Shown here: piece after piece, positions 21,346 through 35,900 of the stretch
Layout of the letters: the number at the start of each line of letters is the position of its first letter
Position numbering within the stretch: the stretch's first letter is position 1
Source of the DNA: Adenanthera pavonina
Taxonomy: Eukaryota > Streptophyta > Magnoliopsida > Fabales > Fabaceae
NCBI GenBank assembly: GCA_026686845.1
Contig: JAIVEN010000045.1
Span: forward strand, 176,097-240,096
Length of the DNA: 64,000 nt
Direction: 5' to 3'
Translations under genes and position numbers: made by a program
Notes under the pieces: model-generated
What the model was told of the DNA's origin: nothing
The model's input: only the letters and a program-made list of their open reading frames with translations
The model's database searches: none

Positions 21346-24035
21346 TGTGAGTATTTCGGATAAAAATACTAGCTCACTTCATGTTGCAAATTTCGTGAGA
21401 TTTTCTGATTTCTTTTGCTTTTCATAGCATTTTCATAAAGTTAGATCGTTTTGGCCAAAATGTCATGATGATGAACCCGAATTGTGCAAGTTTCTTCCAA
21501 CTGGACTCGACTTGTTGTGAGTAAGCCGCATAAACTCCCTACCTCGCTTAGAATTCCAAATCTTGTGGCATTCTCCTCCTCAGAGGCTCCTGATGAATGT
21601 TTAGAAACCTGGAACTTTCGAACAAAATGAGGTTAATGCGGAATCTGATTGTGTTCATTTCATCATATAAGGCTCAAATTGGTGTGAGTATTTCGGATAA
21701 AATCACTAGCTCACTTCGTATTGCAAATTTCGTGAGATTTTCCGATTTCTTTTGCTTTTCATAGCATTTTCATAAAGTTAGATCGTTTGGCCAAAATGGT
21801 GTCATAATGAAGCCGAATTGTGCAAGTTTCTTCCAACTGGACTCGACTTGTTGTGAGTAAGCCGCCATAAACTCCCTACCTCGCTTAGAATTCCAAATCT
21901 TGTGGCATTCTCCTCCTCAGAGGCTCCTGATGAATGTTTAGAAATCTGGAACTTTCGAACAAAATGAGGTTAAAGCGGAATCTGATTGTGTTCATTTCAT
22001 CATACAAGGCTCAAATTGGTGTGAGTATTTCGGATAAAAGCACTAGCTCACTTCATGTTGCAAATTTCGTGAGATTTTCCGATTTCTTTTGCTTTTCATA
22101 GCATTTCATAAAGTTGGATCGTTTGGCCAAAATGGTGTCATGATGAAGCTGAATTGTGCAAGTTTCTTCCAACTGGACTAGACTTGTTGTGAGTAAGCCG
22201 CATAAACTCCCTACCTCGCTTAGAATTCCAAATCTGGTGGCATTCTCCTCCTTAGAGGCTCCTGATGAATGTTTATAAACCTGGAACTTTCGAATAAAAT
22301 GAGGTTAAATCAGAATCTGATTGTGTTCATTACATCATGCAAGGCTCAAATTGGTGTGAGTATTTCGAATAAAAGTACTAGCTCACTTCATGTTGCAAAT
22401 TTCATGAGATTTTCTGATTTCTTTTGCTTTTCATAGCATTTTCATAAAGTTGGATCGTTTGGCCAAAATGGTGTCATGAGGAAGCCGAATTGTGCACGTT
22501 TCTTCCAACTAGACTTGAACTGTTGTGAGTAAGCCGCATAAACTCCCTACCTCGCCTAAAATTCCAAATCTTGTGGCATTCTCCTCCTTAGAGGCTCCTG
22601 ATGAATGTTTAGAAACTTGGAACTTTCGAACAAAATGAGGTTAAAGCGGAATCTGATTGTGTTCATTTCATCATACAAGGCTCAAATTGGTGTGAGTATT
22701 TCGGATAAAAGCACTAGCTCACTTCATGTTGCAAATTTCGTGAGATTTTCCGATTTCTTTTGCTTTTCATAGCATTTTCATAAAGTTGGATCGTTTGGCC
22801 AGAATGGTGTCATGATGAAGCCGAATTGTGCACGTTTCTTCCAACTAGACTCGAATTGTTGTGAGTAAGCCGCATAAACTCCCTACCTCGCCTAAAATTC
22901 CAAATCTTGTGGCATTCTCCTCCTTAGAGGCTCCTGATGAATGTTTAGAAACTTGGAACTGTCGAACAAAATGAGGTTAAAGCGGAATCTGATTGTGTTC
23001 ATTTCATCATACAAGGCTCAAATTGGGTGTGAGTATTTCGGATAAAAATACTAGCTCACTTCATGTTGCAAATTTCGTGAGATTTTCTGATTTCTTTTGC
23101 TTTTCATAGCATTTTCATAAAGTTAGATCGTTTGGCCAAAATGGCATGATGATGAACCCGAATTGTGCAAGTTTCTTCCAACTGGACTCGACTTGTTGTG
23201 AGTAAGCCGCATAAACTCCCTACCTCGCTTAGAATTCCAAATCTTGTAGCATTCTCCTCCTCAGAGGCTCCTGATGAATGTTTAGAAACCTGGAACTTTC
23301 GAACAAAATGAGGTTAAAGCGGAATCTGATTGTGTTCATTTCATCATATAAGGCTCAAATTGGTGTGAGTATTTCGGATAAAAGCACTAGCTCACTTCGT
23401 ATTGCAAATTTCGTGAGATTTTCCGATTTCTTTTGCTTTTCATAGCATTTTCATAAAGTTAGATCGTTTGGCCAAAATGGTGTCATAATGAAGCCGAATT
23501 GTGCAAGTTTCTTCCAACTGGACTCGACTTGTTGTGAGTAAGCCGAATAAACTCCCTACCTCGTTTAGAATTCCAAATCTTGTGGCATTCTCCTCCTCAG
23601 AGGCTCCTGATGAATGTTTAGAAACCTGGAACTTTCGAACAAAATGAGGTTAAAGCGGAATCTGATTGTGTTCATTTCATCATACAAGGCTCAAATTGGT
23701 GTGAGTATTTCGGATAAAAGCACTAGCTCACTTCATGTTGCAAATTTCGTGAGATTTTCCGATTTCTTTTGCTTTTCATAGCATTTTCATAAAGTTGGAT
23801 CGTTTGGCCAAAATGGTGTCATGATGAAGCTGAATTGTGCAAGTTTCTTCCAACTGGACTAGACTTGTTGTGAGTAAGCCGCATAAACTCCCTACCTCGC
23901 TTAGAATTCCAAATCTTGTGGCATTCTCCTCCTCAGAGGCTCCTGATGAATGTTTAGAAACCTGGAACTTTCGAACAAAATGAGGTTAAAGCGGAATCTG
24001 ATTGTGTTCATTTCATCATACAAGGCTCAAATTGG
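21346..24035 (+). repeat. 2690-bp (8-dimer) higher-order repeat, copy 1
   Basis: This unit shares a series of private variants with 24036-26386 at an offset of about 2690 bp: AATGTCATGATGATGAACCC, GAGGTTAATGCGG, TTCATTACATCATGC, ATTTCGAATAAAAGTACTAG, GTCATGAGGAAGCC, TTTGGCCAGAATGG, GGAACTGTCG and CTTGTAGCATTC. The order of the variants is conserved, which shows block duplication rather than chance sharing. Confidence 0.88.
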
Positions 24036-26386
24036 TGTGAGTATTTCGGATAAAAATACTAGCTCACTTCATGTTGCAAATTTCGTGAGATTTTCTGATT
24101 TCTTTTGCTTTTCATAGCATTTTCATAAAGTTAGATCGTTTGGCCAAAATGTCATGATGATGAACCCGAATTGTGCAAGTTTCTTCCAACTGGACTCGAC
24201 TTGTTGTGAGTAAGCCGCATAAACTCCCTACCTCGCTTAGAATTCCAAATCTTGTGGCATTCTCCTCCTCAGAGGCTCCTGATGAATGTTTAGAAACCTG
24301 GAACTTTCGAACAAAATGAGGTTAATGCGGAATCTGATTGTGTTCATTTCATCATATAAGGCTCAAATTGGTGTGAGTATTTCGGATAAAATCACTAGCT
24401 CACTTCGTATTGCAAATTTCGTGAGATTTTCCGATTTCTTTTGCTTTTCATAGCATTTTCATAAAGTTAGATCGTTTGGCCAAAATGGTGTCATAATGAA
24501 GCCGAATTGTGCAAGTTTCTTCCAACTGGACTCGACTTGTTGTGAGTAAGCCGCATAAACTCCCTACCTCGCTTAGAATTCCAAATCTTGTGGCATTCTC
24601 CTCCTCAGAGGCTCCTGATGAATGTTTAGAAACCTGGAACTTTCGAACAAAATGAGGTTAAAGCGGAATCTGATTGTGTTCATTTCATCATACAAGGCTC
24701 AAATTGGTGTGAGTATTTCGGATAAAAGCACTAGCTCACTTCATGTTGCAAATTTCGTGAGATTTTCCGATTTCTTTTGCTTTTCATAGCATTTTCATAA
24801 AGTTGGATCGTTTGGCCAAAATGGTGTCATGATGAAGCTGAATTGTGCAAGTTTCTTCCAACTGGACTAGACTTGTTGTGAGTAAGCCGCATAAACTCCC
24901 TACCTCGCTTAGAATTCCAAATCTTGTGGCATTCTCCTCCTTAGAGGCTCCTGATGAATGTTTATAAACCTGGAACTTTCGAATAAAATGAGGTTAAATC
25001 AGAATCTGATTGTGTTCATTACATCATGCAAGGCTCAAATTGGTGTGAGTATTTCGAATAAAAGTACTAGCTCACTTCATGTTGCAAATTTCATGAGATT
25101 TTCTGATTTCTTTTGCTTTTCATAGCATTTTCATAAAGTTGGATCGTTTGGCCAAAATGGTGTCATGAGGAAGCCGAATTGTGCACGTTTCTTCCAACTA
25201 GACTCGAACTGTTGTGAGTAAGCCGCATAAACTCCCTACCTCGCCTAAAATTCCAAATCTTGTGGCATTCTCCTCCTTAGAGGCTCCTGATGAATGTTTA
25301 GAAACTTGGAACTTTCGAACAAAATGAGGTTAAAGCGGAATCTAATTGTGTTCATTTCATCATACAAGGCTCAAATTGGTGTGAGTATTTCGGATAAAAG
25401 CACTAGCTCACTTCATGTTGCAAATTTCGTGAGATTTTCCGATTTCTTTTGCTTTTCATAGCATTTTCATAAAGTTGGATCGTTTGGCCAGAATGGTGTC
25501 ATGATGAAGCCGAATTGTGCACGTTTCTTCCAACTAGACTCGAATTGTTGTGAGTAAGCCGCATAAACTCCCTACCTCGCCTAAAATTCCAAATCTTGTG
25601 GCATTCTCCTCCTTAGAGGCTCCTGATGAATGTTTAGAAACTTGGAACTGTCGAACAAAATGAGGTTAAAGCGGAATCTGATTGTGTTCATTTCATCATA
25701 CAAGGCTCAAATTGGTGTGAGTATTTCGGATAAAAATACTAGCTCACTTCATGTTGCAAATTTCGTGAGATTTTCTGATTTCTTTTGCTTTTCATAGCAT
25801 TTTCATAAAGTAAGATCGTTTGGCCAAAATGGCATGATGATGAACCCGAATTGTGCAAGTTTCTTCCAACTGGACTCGACTTGTTGTGAGTAAGCCGCAT
25901 AAACTCCCTACCTCGCTTAGAATTCCAAATCTTGTAGCATTCTCCTCCTCAGAGGCTCCTGATGAATGTTTAGAAACCTGGAACTTTCGAACAAAATGAG
26001 GTTAAAGCGGAATCTGATTGTGTTCATTTCATCATACAAGGCTCAAATTGGTGTGAGTATTTCGGATAAAAGCACTAGCTCACTTCATGTTGCAAATTTC
26101 GTGAGATTTTCCGATTTCTTTTGCTTTTCATAGCATTTTCATAAAGTTGGATCGTTTGGCCAAAATGGTGTCATGATGAAGCTGAATTGTGCAAGTTTCT
26201 TCCAACTGGACTAGACTTGTTGTGAGTAAGCCGCATAAACTCCCTACCTCGCTTAGAATTCCAAATCTTGTGGCATTCTCCTCCTCAGAGGCTCCTGATG
26301 AATGTTTAGAAACCTGGAACTTTCGAACAAATGAGGTTAAAGCGGAATCTGATTGTGTTCATTTCATCATACAAGGCTCAAATTGG
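24036..26386 (+). repeat. 2351-bp copy 2 of the 8-dimer unit, one dimer short
   Basis: This copy carries the same ordered variants as copy 1 but is 7 dimers long. The dimer matching about 23355-23690 of copy 1 (TCACTTCGTATTGC with GTCATAATG) is missing. A third copy begins at 26387 (AAAAATACTGGCTC) but lasts only about one dimer. Confidence 0.86.
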
Positions 26387-29300
26387 TGTGAGTATTTCGG
26401 ATAAAAATACTGGCTCACTTCATGTTGCAAATTTCGTGAGATTTTCTGATTTCTTTTGCTTTTCATAGCATTTTCATAAAGTTAGATCGTTTGGCCAAAA
26501 TGGCATGATGATGAACCCGAATTGTGCAAGTTTCTTCCAACTGGACTCGACTTGTTGTGAGTAAGCCGCATAAACTCCCTACCTCGCTTAGAATTCCAAA
26601 TCTTGTGGCATTCTCCTCCTCAGAGGCTCCTGATGAATGTTTAGAAACCTGGAACTTTCGAACAAAATGAGGTTAAAGCGGAATCTGATTGTGTTCATTT
26701 CATTATACAAGGCTCAAATTGGTGTGAGTATTTCGGATAAAATCACTAGCTCACTTCGTGTTGCAAATTTCGTGAGATTTTCGATTTCTTTTGCTTTTCA
26801 TAGCATTTTCATAAAGTTGGATCGTTTGGCCAAAATGGTGTCATGATGAAGCCGAATTGTGCACGTTTCTTCCAACTAGACTCGAATTGTTGTGAGTAAG
26901 CCGCATAAACTCCCTACCTCGCCTAAAATTCCAAATCTTGTGGCATTATCCTCCTTAGAGGCTCCTGATGAATGTTTAGAAACCTGGAACTTTCGAACAA
27001 AATGAGGTTAAAGCGGAATCTGATTGTGTTCATTTCATCATACAAGGCTCAAATTGGTGTGAGTATTTCGGATAAAAGCACTAGCTCACTTCATGTTGCA
27101 AATTTCGTGAGATTTTCCGATTTCTTTTGCTTTTCATAGCATTTTCATAAAGTTGGATCGTTTGGCCAAAATGGTATCATGATGAAGCCAAATTGTGCAC
27201 GTTTCTTCCAACTAGACTCGAATTGTTGTGAGTAAGCCGCATAAACTCCTACCTCGCCTAAAATTCCAAATCTTGTGGCATTCTCCTCCTTAGAGGCTCC
27301 TGATGAATGTTTAGAAACCTGGAACTTTCGAACAAAATGAGGTTAAAGCGGAATCTGATTGTGTTCATTTCATCATACAAGGCTCAAATTGGTGTGAGTA
27401 TTTCGGATAAAAGCACTAGCTCACTTCCTGTTGCAAATTTCGTGAGATTTTCCGATTTCTTTTGCTTTTCATAGCATTTTCATAAAGTTGGATCGTTTGG
27501 CCAAAATGGCGTGATGATGAAGCCGAATTGTGCAAGTTTCTTCCAACTGGACTTGACTTGTTGTGAGTAAGCCGCATAAACTCCCTACCTCGCTTAGAAT
27601 TCCAAATCTGGTGGCATTCTCCTCCTTAGAGGCTCCTGATGAATGTTTAGAAACCTGAACTTTCGAATAAAATGAGGTTATAGCCGAATCTGATTGTGGT
27701 TTCGATTTCATCATGCAAGGCTCAAATTGGTGTGAGTATTTCGGATAAAAGCACTAGCTCACTTCCTGTTGCAAATTTCGTGAGATTTTCCGATTTCTTT
27801 TGCTTTTCATAGCATTTTCATAAAATTGGATCGTTTGGCCAAAATGGCGTGATGATGAAGCCGAATTGTGCAAGTTTCTTCCAACTGGATTCGACTTGTT
27901 TTGAGTAAGCCGCATAAACTCCCTACCTCGCCTAAAATTCCAAATCTTGTTGCATTCTCCTCCTTAGAGGCTCCTGATGAATGTTTAGAAACCTGGAACT
28001 TTCGAACAAAATGAGGTTAAAGCGGAATCTGATTGTGTTCATTTCATCATATAAGGCTCAAATTGGTGTGAGTATTTCGGATAAAAGCACTAGCTCACTT
28101 CGTGTTGCAAATTTCGTGAGATTTTCCGAGTTCTTTTGCTTTCATAGCATTTTCATAAAGTTAGATCGTTTGGCCAAAATGGTGTCATAATGAAGCCGAA
28201 TTGTGCAAGTTTCTTCCAACTGGACTCGACTTGTTGTGAGTAAGCCGCATAAACTCCCTACCTCGCTTAGAATTCAAATCTTGTGGCATTCTCCCTCCTC
28301 AGCAGGCTCTTGATGAATGTTTAGAAACCTGGAACTTTCGAACAAAATGAGGTTAAAGCGGAATCTGATTGTGTTCATTTCATCATACAAGGCTCAAATT
28401 GGTGTGAGTATTTTCGGATAAAAGCACTAGCTCACTTCATGTTGCAAATTACGTGAGATTTTCCGATTTCCTTTTGCTTTTCATAGCATTTCATAAGTTG
28501 GATCGTTTGGCCAAAATGATGTCATGATGAAGCTGAATTTTGCAAGTTTCTTCCAACTGGACTCGACTTGTTGTGAGTAAGCCGCATAAACTCCCTACCC
28601 TCGCTTAGAATTCCAAATCTTGTGGCATTCTCCTCCTTAGAGGCTCCTAATGAATGTTTAGAAACCTGGAACTTTCGAACAAAATGAGGTTAAAGCGGAA
28701 TCTGATTGTGTTCATTTCATCATACAAGGCTCAAATTGGTGTGAGTATTTCGGATAAAAATACTAGCTCACTTCATGTTGCAAATTTCGTGAGATTTTCT
28801 GATTTCTTTTGCTTTTCATAGCATTTTCATAAAGTTGGATCGTTTGGCCAAAATGGCGTGATGATGAAGCCGAATTGTGCAAGTTTCTTCCAGCTGGACC
28901 CGACTTGTTGTGAGTAAGCCGCATAAACTCCCTACCTCGCTTAGAATTCCAAATCTTGTGGCATTCTCCTCCTCAGAGGCTCCTGATGAATGTTTAGAAA
29001 CCTGGAACTTTCGAACAAAATGAGGTTAAAGCGGAATCTGATTGTGTTCATTTCATTTTACAAGGCTCAAATTGGTGTGAGTATTTCGGATAAAATCACT
29101 AGCTCACTTCGTGTTGCAAATTTCGTGAGATTTTTCGATTTCTTTTGCTTTTCATAGCATTTTCATAAAGTTGGATCGTTTGGCCAAAATGGCGTGATGA
29201 TGAAGCCGAATTGTGCAAGTTTCTTCCAGCTGGACTCGACTTGTTGTGAGTAAGCCGCATAAACTCCCTACCTCGCTTAGAATTCCAAATCTTGTGGCAT

Positions 29301-29900
29301 TATCCTCCTTAGAGGCTCCTGATGAATGTTTAGAAACCTGGAACTTTCGAACAAAATGGGGTTTAAAGCGGAATCTGATTGTGTTCATTTCATCATATAA
29401 GGCTCAAATTGGTGTGAGTATTTCGGATAAAATCACTAGCTCACTTCGTGTTGCAAATTTCGTGAGATTTTTCGATTTCTTTTGCTTTTCATAGCATTTT
29501 CATAAAGTTGGATCGTTTGGCCAAAATGGCGTGATGATGAAGCCGAATTGTGCAAGTTTCTTCCAGCTGGACTCGACTTGTTGTGAGTAAGCCGCATAAA
29601 CTCCCTACCTCGCTTAGAATTCCAAATCTTGTGGCATTCTCCTCCTCAGAGACTCCTGATGAATGTTTAGAAACCTGGAACTTTCGAACAAAATGAGATT
29701 AAAGCGGAATCCGATTGTGTTCATTTCATCATACAAGGCTCAAATTGGTGTGAGTATTTCGGATAAAAGCACTAGCTCACTTCGTGTTGCAAATTTCGTG
29801 AGATTTTCCGATTTCTTTTGCTTTTCATAGCATTTTCATAAAGTTGGATCGTTGGCCAAAATGGCGTGATGATGAAGCCGAATTGTGCAAGTTTCTTCCA
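26387..29900 (+). repeat. Mosaic satellite block with a copy of about 20-21.4 kb
   Basis: Dimers continue. The part at about 27400-28760 repeats the 1008-bp family and the end of that block. GCAAATTACGTGAG, AATGATGTCATGATG, GAATTTTGCAAG and CCTAATGAATG occur near 28440-28650 and near 21050-21255, an offset of about 7394 bp (22 dimers). Local lesions include TCAGCAGGCTCTTGATG near 28300 and GATTGTGGTTTCGATTTC near 27690. No gene is seen. Confidence 0.88.
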
Positions 29901-32900
29901 GCTGGACCTGACTTGTTGTGAGTAAGCCGCATAAACTCCCTACCTCGCCTAAAATTCCAAAGCTTGTTGCATTCTCCTCCTTAGAGGCTCCTGATGAATG
30001 TTTAGAAACCTGGAACTTTCGAACAAAATGAGGTTAAAGCGGAATCTGATTGTGTTCATTTCATTATACAAGGCTCAAATTGGTGTGAGTATTTCGGATA
30101 AAATCACTAGCTCACTTCATGTTGCAAATTTCGTGAGATTTTCTGATTTCTTTTGCTTTTCATAGCATTTTCATAAAGTTGGATTGTTTGGCCAAAATGG
30201 TGTCATGATGAAGCCGAATTGTGCACGTTTCTTCCAACTAGACTCGAATTGTTGTGAGTAAGCCGCATAAACTCCCTACCTCGCCTAAAATTCCAAATCT
30301 TGTGGCATTCTCCTCCTCAGAGACTCCTGATGAATGTTTAGAAACCTGGAACTTTCGAACAAAATGGGGTTAAAGCGGAATCTGATTGTGTTCATTTCAT
30401 CATATAAGGCTCAAATTGGTGTGAGTATTTCGGATAAAAGCACTAGCTCACTTCGTGTTGCAAATTTCGTGAGATTTTCCGATTTCTTTTGCTTTTCATA
30501 GCATTTTCATAAAGTTGGATCGTTTGGCCAAAATGGCGTGATGATGAAGCCGAATTGTGCAAGTTTCTTCCAGCTGGACTCGACTTGTTGTGAGTAAGCC
30601 GCATAAACTCCCTACCTCGCTTAGAATTCCAAATCTTGTGGCATTCTCCTCCTCAGAGACTCCTGATGAATGTTTAGAAACCTGGAACTTTCGAACAAAA
30701 TGAGATTAAAGCGGAATCCGATTGTGTTCATTTCATCATACAAGGCTCAAATTGGTGTGAGTATTTCGGATAAAAGCACTAGCTCACTTCGTGTTGCAAA
30801 TTTCGTGAGATTTTCCGATTTCTTTTGCTTTTCATAGCATTTTCATAAAGTTGGATCGTTTGGCCAAAATGGCGTGATGATGAAGCCGAATTGTGCAAGT
30901 TTCTTCCAGCTGGGCCTAACTTGTTGTGAGTAAGCCGCATAAACTCCCTACCTCGCCTAAAATTCCAAAGCATGTTGCATTCTCCTCCTTAGAGGCTCCT
31001 GATGAATGTTTAGAAACCTGGAACTTTCGAACAAAATGAGGTTAAAGCGGAATCTGATTGTGTTCATTTCATTATACAAGGCTCAAATTGGTGTGAGTAT
31101 TTCGGATAAAATCACTAGCTCACTTCATGTTGCAAATTTCGTGAGATTTTCTGATTTCTTTTGCTTTTCATAGCATTTTCATAAAGTTGGATCGTTTGGC
31201 CAAAATGGTGTCATGATGAAGCCGAATTGTGCACGTTTCTTCCAACTAGACTCGAATTGTTGTGAGTAAGCCGCATAAACTCCCTACCTCGCCTAAAATT
31301 CCAAATCTTGTGGCATTCTCTTCCTCAGAGACTCCTGATGAATGTTTAGAAACCTGGAACTTTCGAACAAAATGAGGTTAAAGCGGAATCTGATTGTGTT
31401 CATTTCATTATACAAGGCTCAAATTGGTGTGAGTATTTCGGATAAAATCACTAGCTCACTTCGTGTTGCAAATTTCGTGAGATTTTTCGATTTCTTTTGC
31501 TTTTCATAGCATTTCATAAAGTTGGATCGTTTGGCCAAAATGGTATCATGATGAAGCCGAATTGTGCACGTTTCTTCCAACTAGACTCCAATTGTTGTGA
31601 GTAAGCCGCATAAACTCCCTACCTCGCTTAGAATTCCAAATCTTGTGGCATTCTCCTCCTCAGAGACTCCTGATGAATGTTTAGAAACCTGGAACTTTCG
31701 AACAAAATGAGGTTAATGCGGAATCTGATTGTGTTCATTTCATTATACAAGCTCAAATTGGTGTGAGTATTTCGGATAAAATGACTACCTCACTTCGTGT
31801 TGCAAATTTCGTGAGATTTTTCGATTTCTTTTGCTTTTCATAGCATTTTCATAAAGTTGGATCGTTTGGCCAAAATGGCGTGATGATGAAGCCGAATTGT
31901 GCAAGTTTCTTCCAGCTGGACCTGACTTGTTGTGAGTAAGCCGCATAAACTCCCTACCTCGCCTAAAATTCCAAAGCTTGTTGCATTCTCCTCCTTAGAG
32001 GCTCCTGATGAATGTTTAGAAACCTGGAACTTTCGAACAAAATGAGGTTAAAGCGGAATCTGATTGTGTTCATTTCATTATACAAGGCTCAAATTGGTGT
32101 GAGTATTTCGGATAAAATCACTAGCTCACTTCATGTTGCAAATTTCGTGAGATTTTCTGATTTCTTTTGCTTTTCATAGCATTTTCATAAAGTTGGATTG
32201 TTTGGCCAAAATGGTGTCATGATGAAGCCGAATTGTGCACGTTTCTTCCAACTAGACTCGAATTGTTGTGAGTAAGCCGCATAAACTCCCCTACCTCGCC
32301 TAAAATTCCAAATCTTGTGGCATTCTCCTCCTCAGAGACTCCTGATGAATGTTTAGAAACCTGGAACTTTCGAACAAAATGGGGTTAAAGCGGAATCTGA
32401 TTGTGTTCATTTCATCATATAAGGCTCAAATTGGTGTGAGTATTTCGGATAAAAGCACTAGCTCACTTCGTGTTGCAAATTTCGTGAGATTTTCCCGATT
32501 TCTTTTGCTTTTCATAGCATTTTCATAAAGTTGGATCGTTTGGCCAAAATGGCGTGATGATGAAGCCGAATTGTGCAAGTTTCTTCCAGCTGGACTCGAC
32601 TTGTTGTGAGTAAGCCGCATAAACTCCCTACCTCGCTTAGAATTCCAAATCTTGTGGCATTCTCCCCCTCAGAGACTCCTGATGAATGTTTAGAAACCTG
32701 GAACTTTCGAACAAAATGAGATTAAAGCGGAATCCGATTGTGTTCATTTCATCATACAAGGCTCAAATTGGTGTGAGTATTTCGGATAAAAGCACTAGCT
32801 CACTTCGTGTTGCAATTTCGTGAGATTTCCGATTTTCTTTTGCTTTTCATAGCATTTTCATAAAGTTGGATCGTTTGGCCAAAATGGCGTGATGATGAAG

Positions 32901-35900
32901 CCGAATTGTGCAAGTTTCTTCCAGCTGGACCCGACTTGTTGTGAGTAAGCCGCATAAACTCCCTACCTCGCTTAGAATTCCAAATCTTGTGGCATTCTCC
33001 TCCTCAGAGATGATGAATGTTTAGAAACCTGGAACTTTCGAACAAAATGAGATTAAAGCGGAATCCGATTGTGTTCATTTCATCATACAAGGCTCAAATT
33101 GGTGTGAGTATTTCGGATAAAAGCACTAGCTCACTTCGTGTTGCAAATTTCGTGAGATTTTCCGATTTCTTTTGCTTTTCATAGCATTTTCATAAAGTTG
33201 GATCGTTTGGCCAAAATGGCGTGATGATGAAGCCGAATTGTGCAAGTTTCTTCCAGCTGGACCTGACTTGTTGTGAGTAAGCCGCATAAACTCCCTACCC
33301 TCGCCTAAAATTCCAAAGCATGTTGCATTCTCCTCCTTAGAGGCTCCTGATGAATGTTTAGAAACCTGGAACTTTCGAACAAAATGAGGTTAAAGCGGAA
33401 TCTGATTGTGTTCATTTCATCATACAAGGCTCAAATTGGTGTGAGTATTTCGGATAAAATCACTAGCTCACTTCGTGTTGCAAATTTCGTGAGATTTTCC
33501 GATTTCTTTTGCTTTTCTTAGCATTTTCATAAAGTTAGATCGTTTGGCCAAAATGGCGTGATGATGAAGCCGAATTGTGCAAGTTTCTTCCAACTGGACT
33601 CGACTTGTTGTGAGTAAGCCGCATAAACTCCCTACCTCGCTTAGAATTCCAAATCTTGTGGCATTCTCCTCCTCAGAGACTCCTGATGAATGTTTAGAAA
33701 CCTGGAACTTTCGAACAAAATGAGGTTAATGCGGAATCTGATTGTGTTCATTTCATTATACAAGGCTCAAATTGGTGTGAGTATTTCGGATAAAATGACT
33801 ACCTCACTTCGTGTTGCAAATTTCGTGAGATTTTTCGATTTCTTTTGCTTTTCATAGCATTTTCATAAAGTTGGATCATTTGGCCAAAATGGTGTCATGA
33901 TGAAGCCGAATTGTGCACGTTTCTTCCAACTAGACTCGAATTGTTGTGAGTAAGCCGCGTAAACTCCCTACCCTCGCTTAGAATTCCAAATCTTGTGGCA
34001 TTCTCCTCCTCAGAGACTCCTGATGAATGTTTAGAAACCTGGAACTTTCGAACAAAATGAGGTTAATGCGGAATCTGATTGTGTTCATTTCATTATACAA
34101 GGCTCAAATTGGTGTGAGTATTTCGGATAAAATGACTACCCTCACTTCGTGTTGCAAATTTCGTGAGATTTTTCGATTTCTTTTGCTTTTCATAGCATTT
34201 TCATAAAGTTGGATCGTTTGGCCAAAATGGCGTGATGATGAAGCCGAATTGTGCAAGTTTCTTCCAACTGGACTCGACTTGTTGTGAGTAAGCCGCATAA
34301 ACTCCCTACCTCGCTTAGAATTCCAAATCTTGTGGCATTCTCCTCCTCAGAGGCTCCTGATGAATGTTTAGAAACCTGGAACTTTCGAACAAAATGGGAT
34401 TAAAGCGGAATCTGATTGTGTTCATTTCATCATACAAGGCTCAAATTGGTGTGAGTATTTCGGATAAAAGCACTAGCTCACTTCGTGTTGCAAATTTCAT
34501 GAGATTTTCCCGATTTCTTTTGCTTTTCATAGCATTTTCATAAAGTTGGATCGTTTGGCCAAAATGGCGTGATGATGAAGCCGAATTGTGCAAGTTTCTT
34601 CCAGCTGGACCTGACTTGTTGTGAGTAAGCCGCATAAACTCCCTACCTCGCCTAAAATTCCAAAGCATGTTGCATTCTCCTCCTTAGAGGCTCCTGATGA
34701 ATGTTTAGAAACCTGGAACTTTCGAACAAAATGAGGTTAAAGCGGAATCTGATTGTGTTCATTTCATCATACAAGGCTCAAATTGGTGTGAGTATTTCGG
34801 ATAAAATCACTAGCTCACTTCGTGTTGCAAATTTCGTGAGATTTTCCGATTTCTTTTGCTTTTCTTAGCATTTTCATAAAGTTAGATCGTTTGGCCAAAA
34901 TGGCGTGATGATGAAGCCGAATTGTGCAAGTTTCTTCCAACTGGACTCGACTTGTTGTGAGTAAGCCGCATAAACTCCCTACCTCGCTTAGAATTCCAAA
35001 TCTTGTGGCATTCTCCTCCTCAGAGACTCCTGATGAATGTTTAGAAACCTGGAACTTTCGAACAAAATGAGGTTAATGTGGAATCTGATTGTGTTCATTT
35101 CATTATACAAGGCTCAAATTGGTGTGAGTATTTCGGATAAAATGACTACCTCACTTCGTGTTGCAAATTTCGTGAGATTTTTCGATTTCTTTTGCTTTTC
35201 ATAGCATTTTCATAAAGTTGGATCGTTTGGCCAAAATGGTGTCATGATGAAGCCGAATTGTGCACGTTTCTTCCAACTAGACTCGAATTGTTGTGAGTAA
35301 GCCGCATAAACTCCCTACCCTCGCTTAGAATTCCAAATCTTGTGGCATTCTCCTCCTCAGAGGCTCCTGATGAATGTTTAGAAACCTGGAACTTTCGAAC
35401 AAAATGAGGTTAATGCGGAATCTGATTGTGTTCATTTCATTATACAAGGCTCAAATTGGTGTGAGTATTTCGGATAAAATGACTACCTCACTTCGTGTTG
35501 CAAATTTCGTGAGATTTTTCGATTTCTTTTGCTTTTCATAGCATTTTCATAAAGTTGGATCGTTTGGCCAAAATGGTGTCATGATGAAGCCGAATTGTGC
35601 ACGTTTCTTCCAACTAGACTCGAATTGTTGTGAGTAAGCCGCGTAAACTCCCTACCTCGCTTAGAATTCCAAATCTTGTGGCATTCTCCTCCTCAGAGAC
35701 TCCTGATGAATGTTTAGAAACCTGGAACTTTCGAACAAAATGAGGTTAATGCGGAATCTGATTGTGTTCATTTCATTATACAAGGCTCAAATTGGTGTGA
35801 GTATTTCGGATAAAATGACTACCTCACTTCGTGTTGCAAATTTCGTGAGATTTTTCGATTTCTTTTGCTTTTCATAGCATTTTCATAAAGTTGGATCGTT

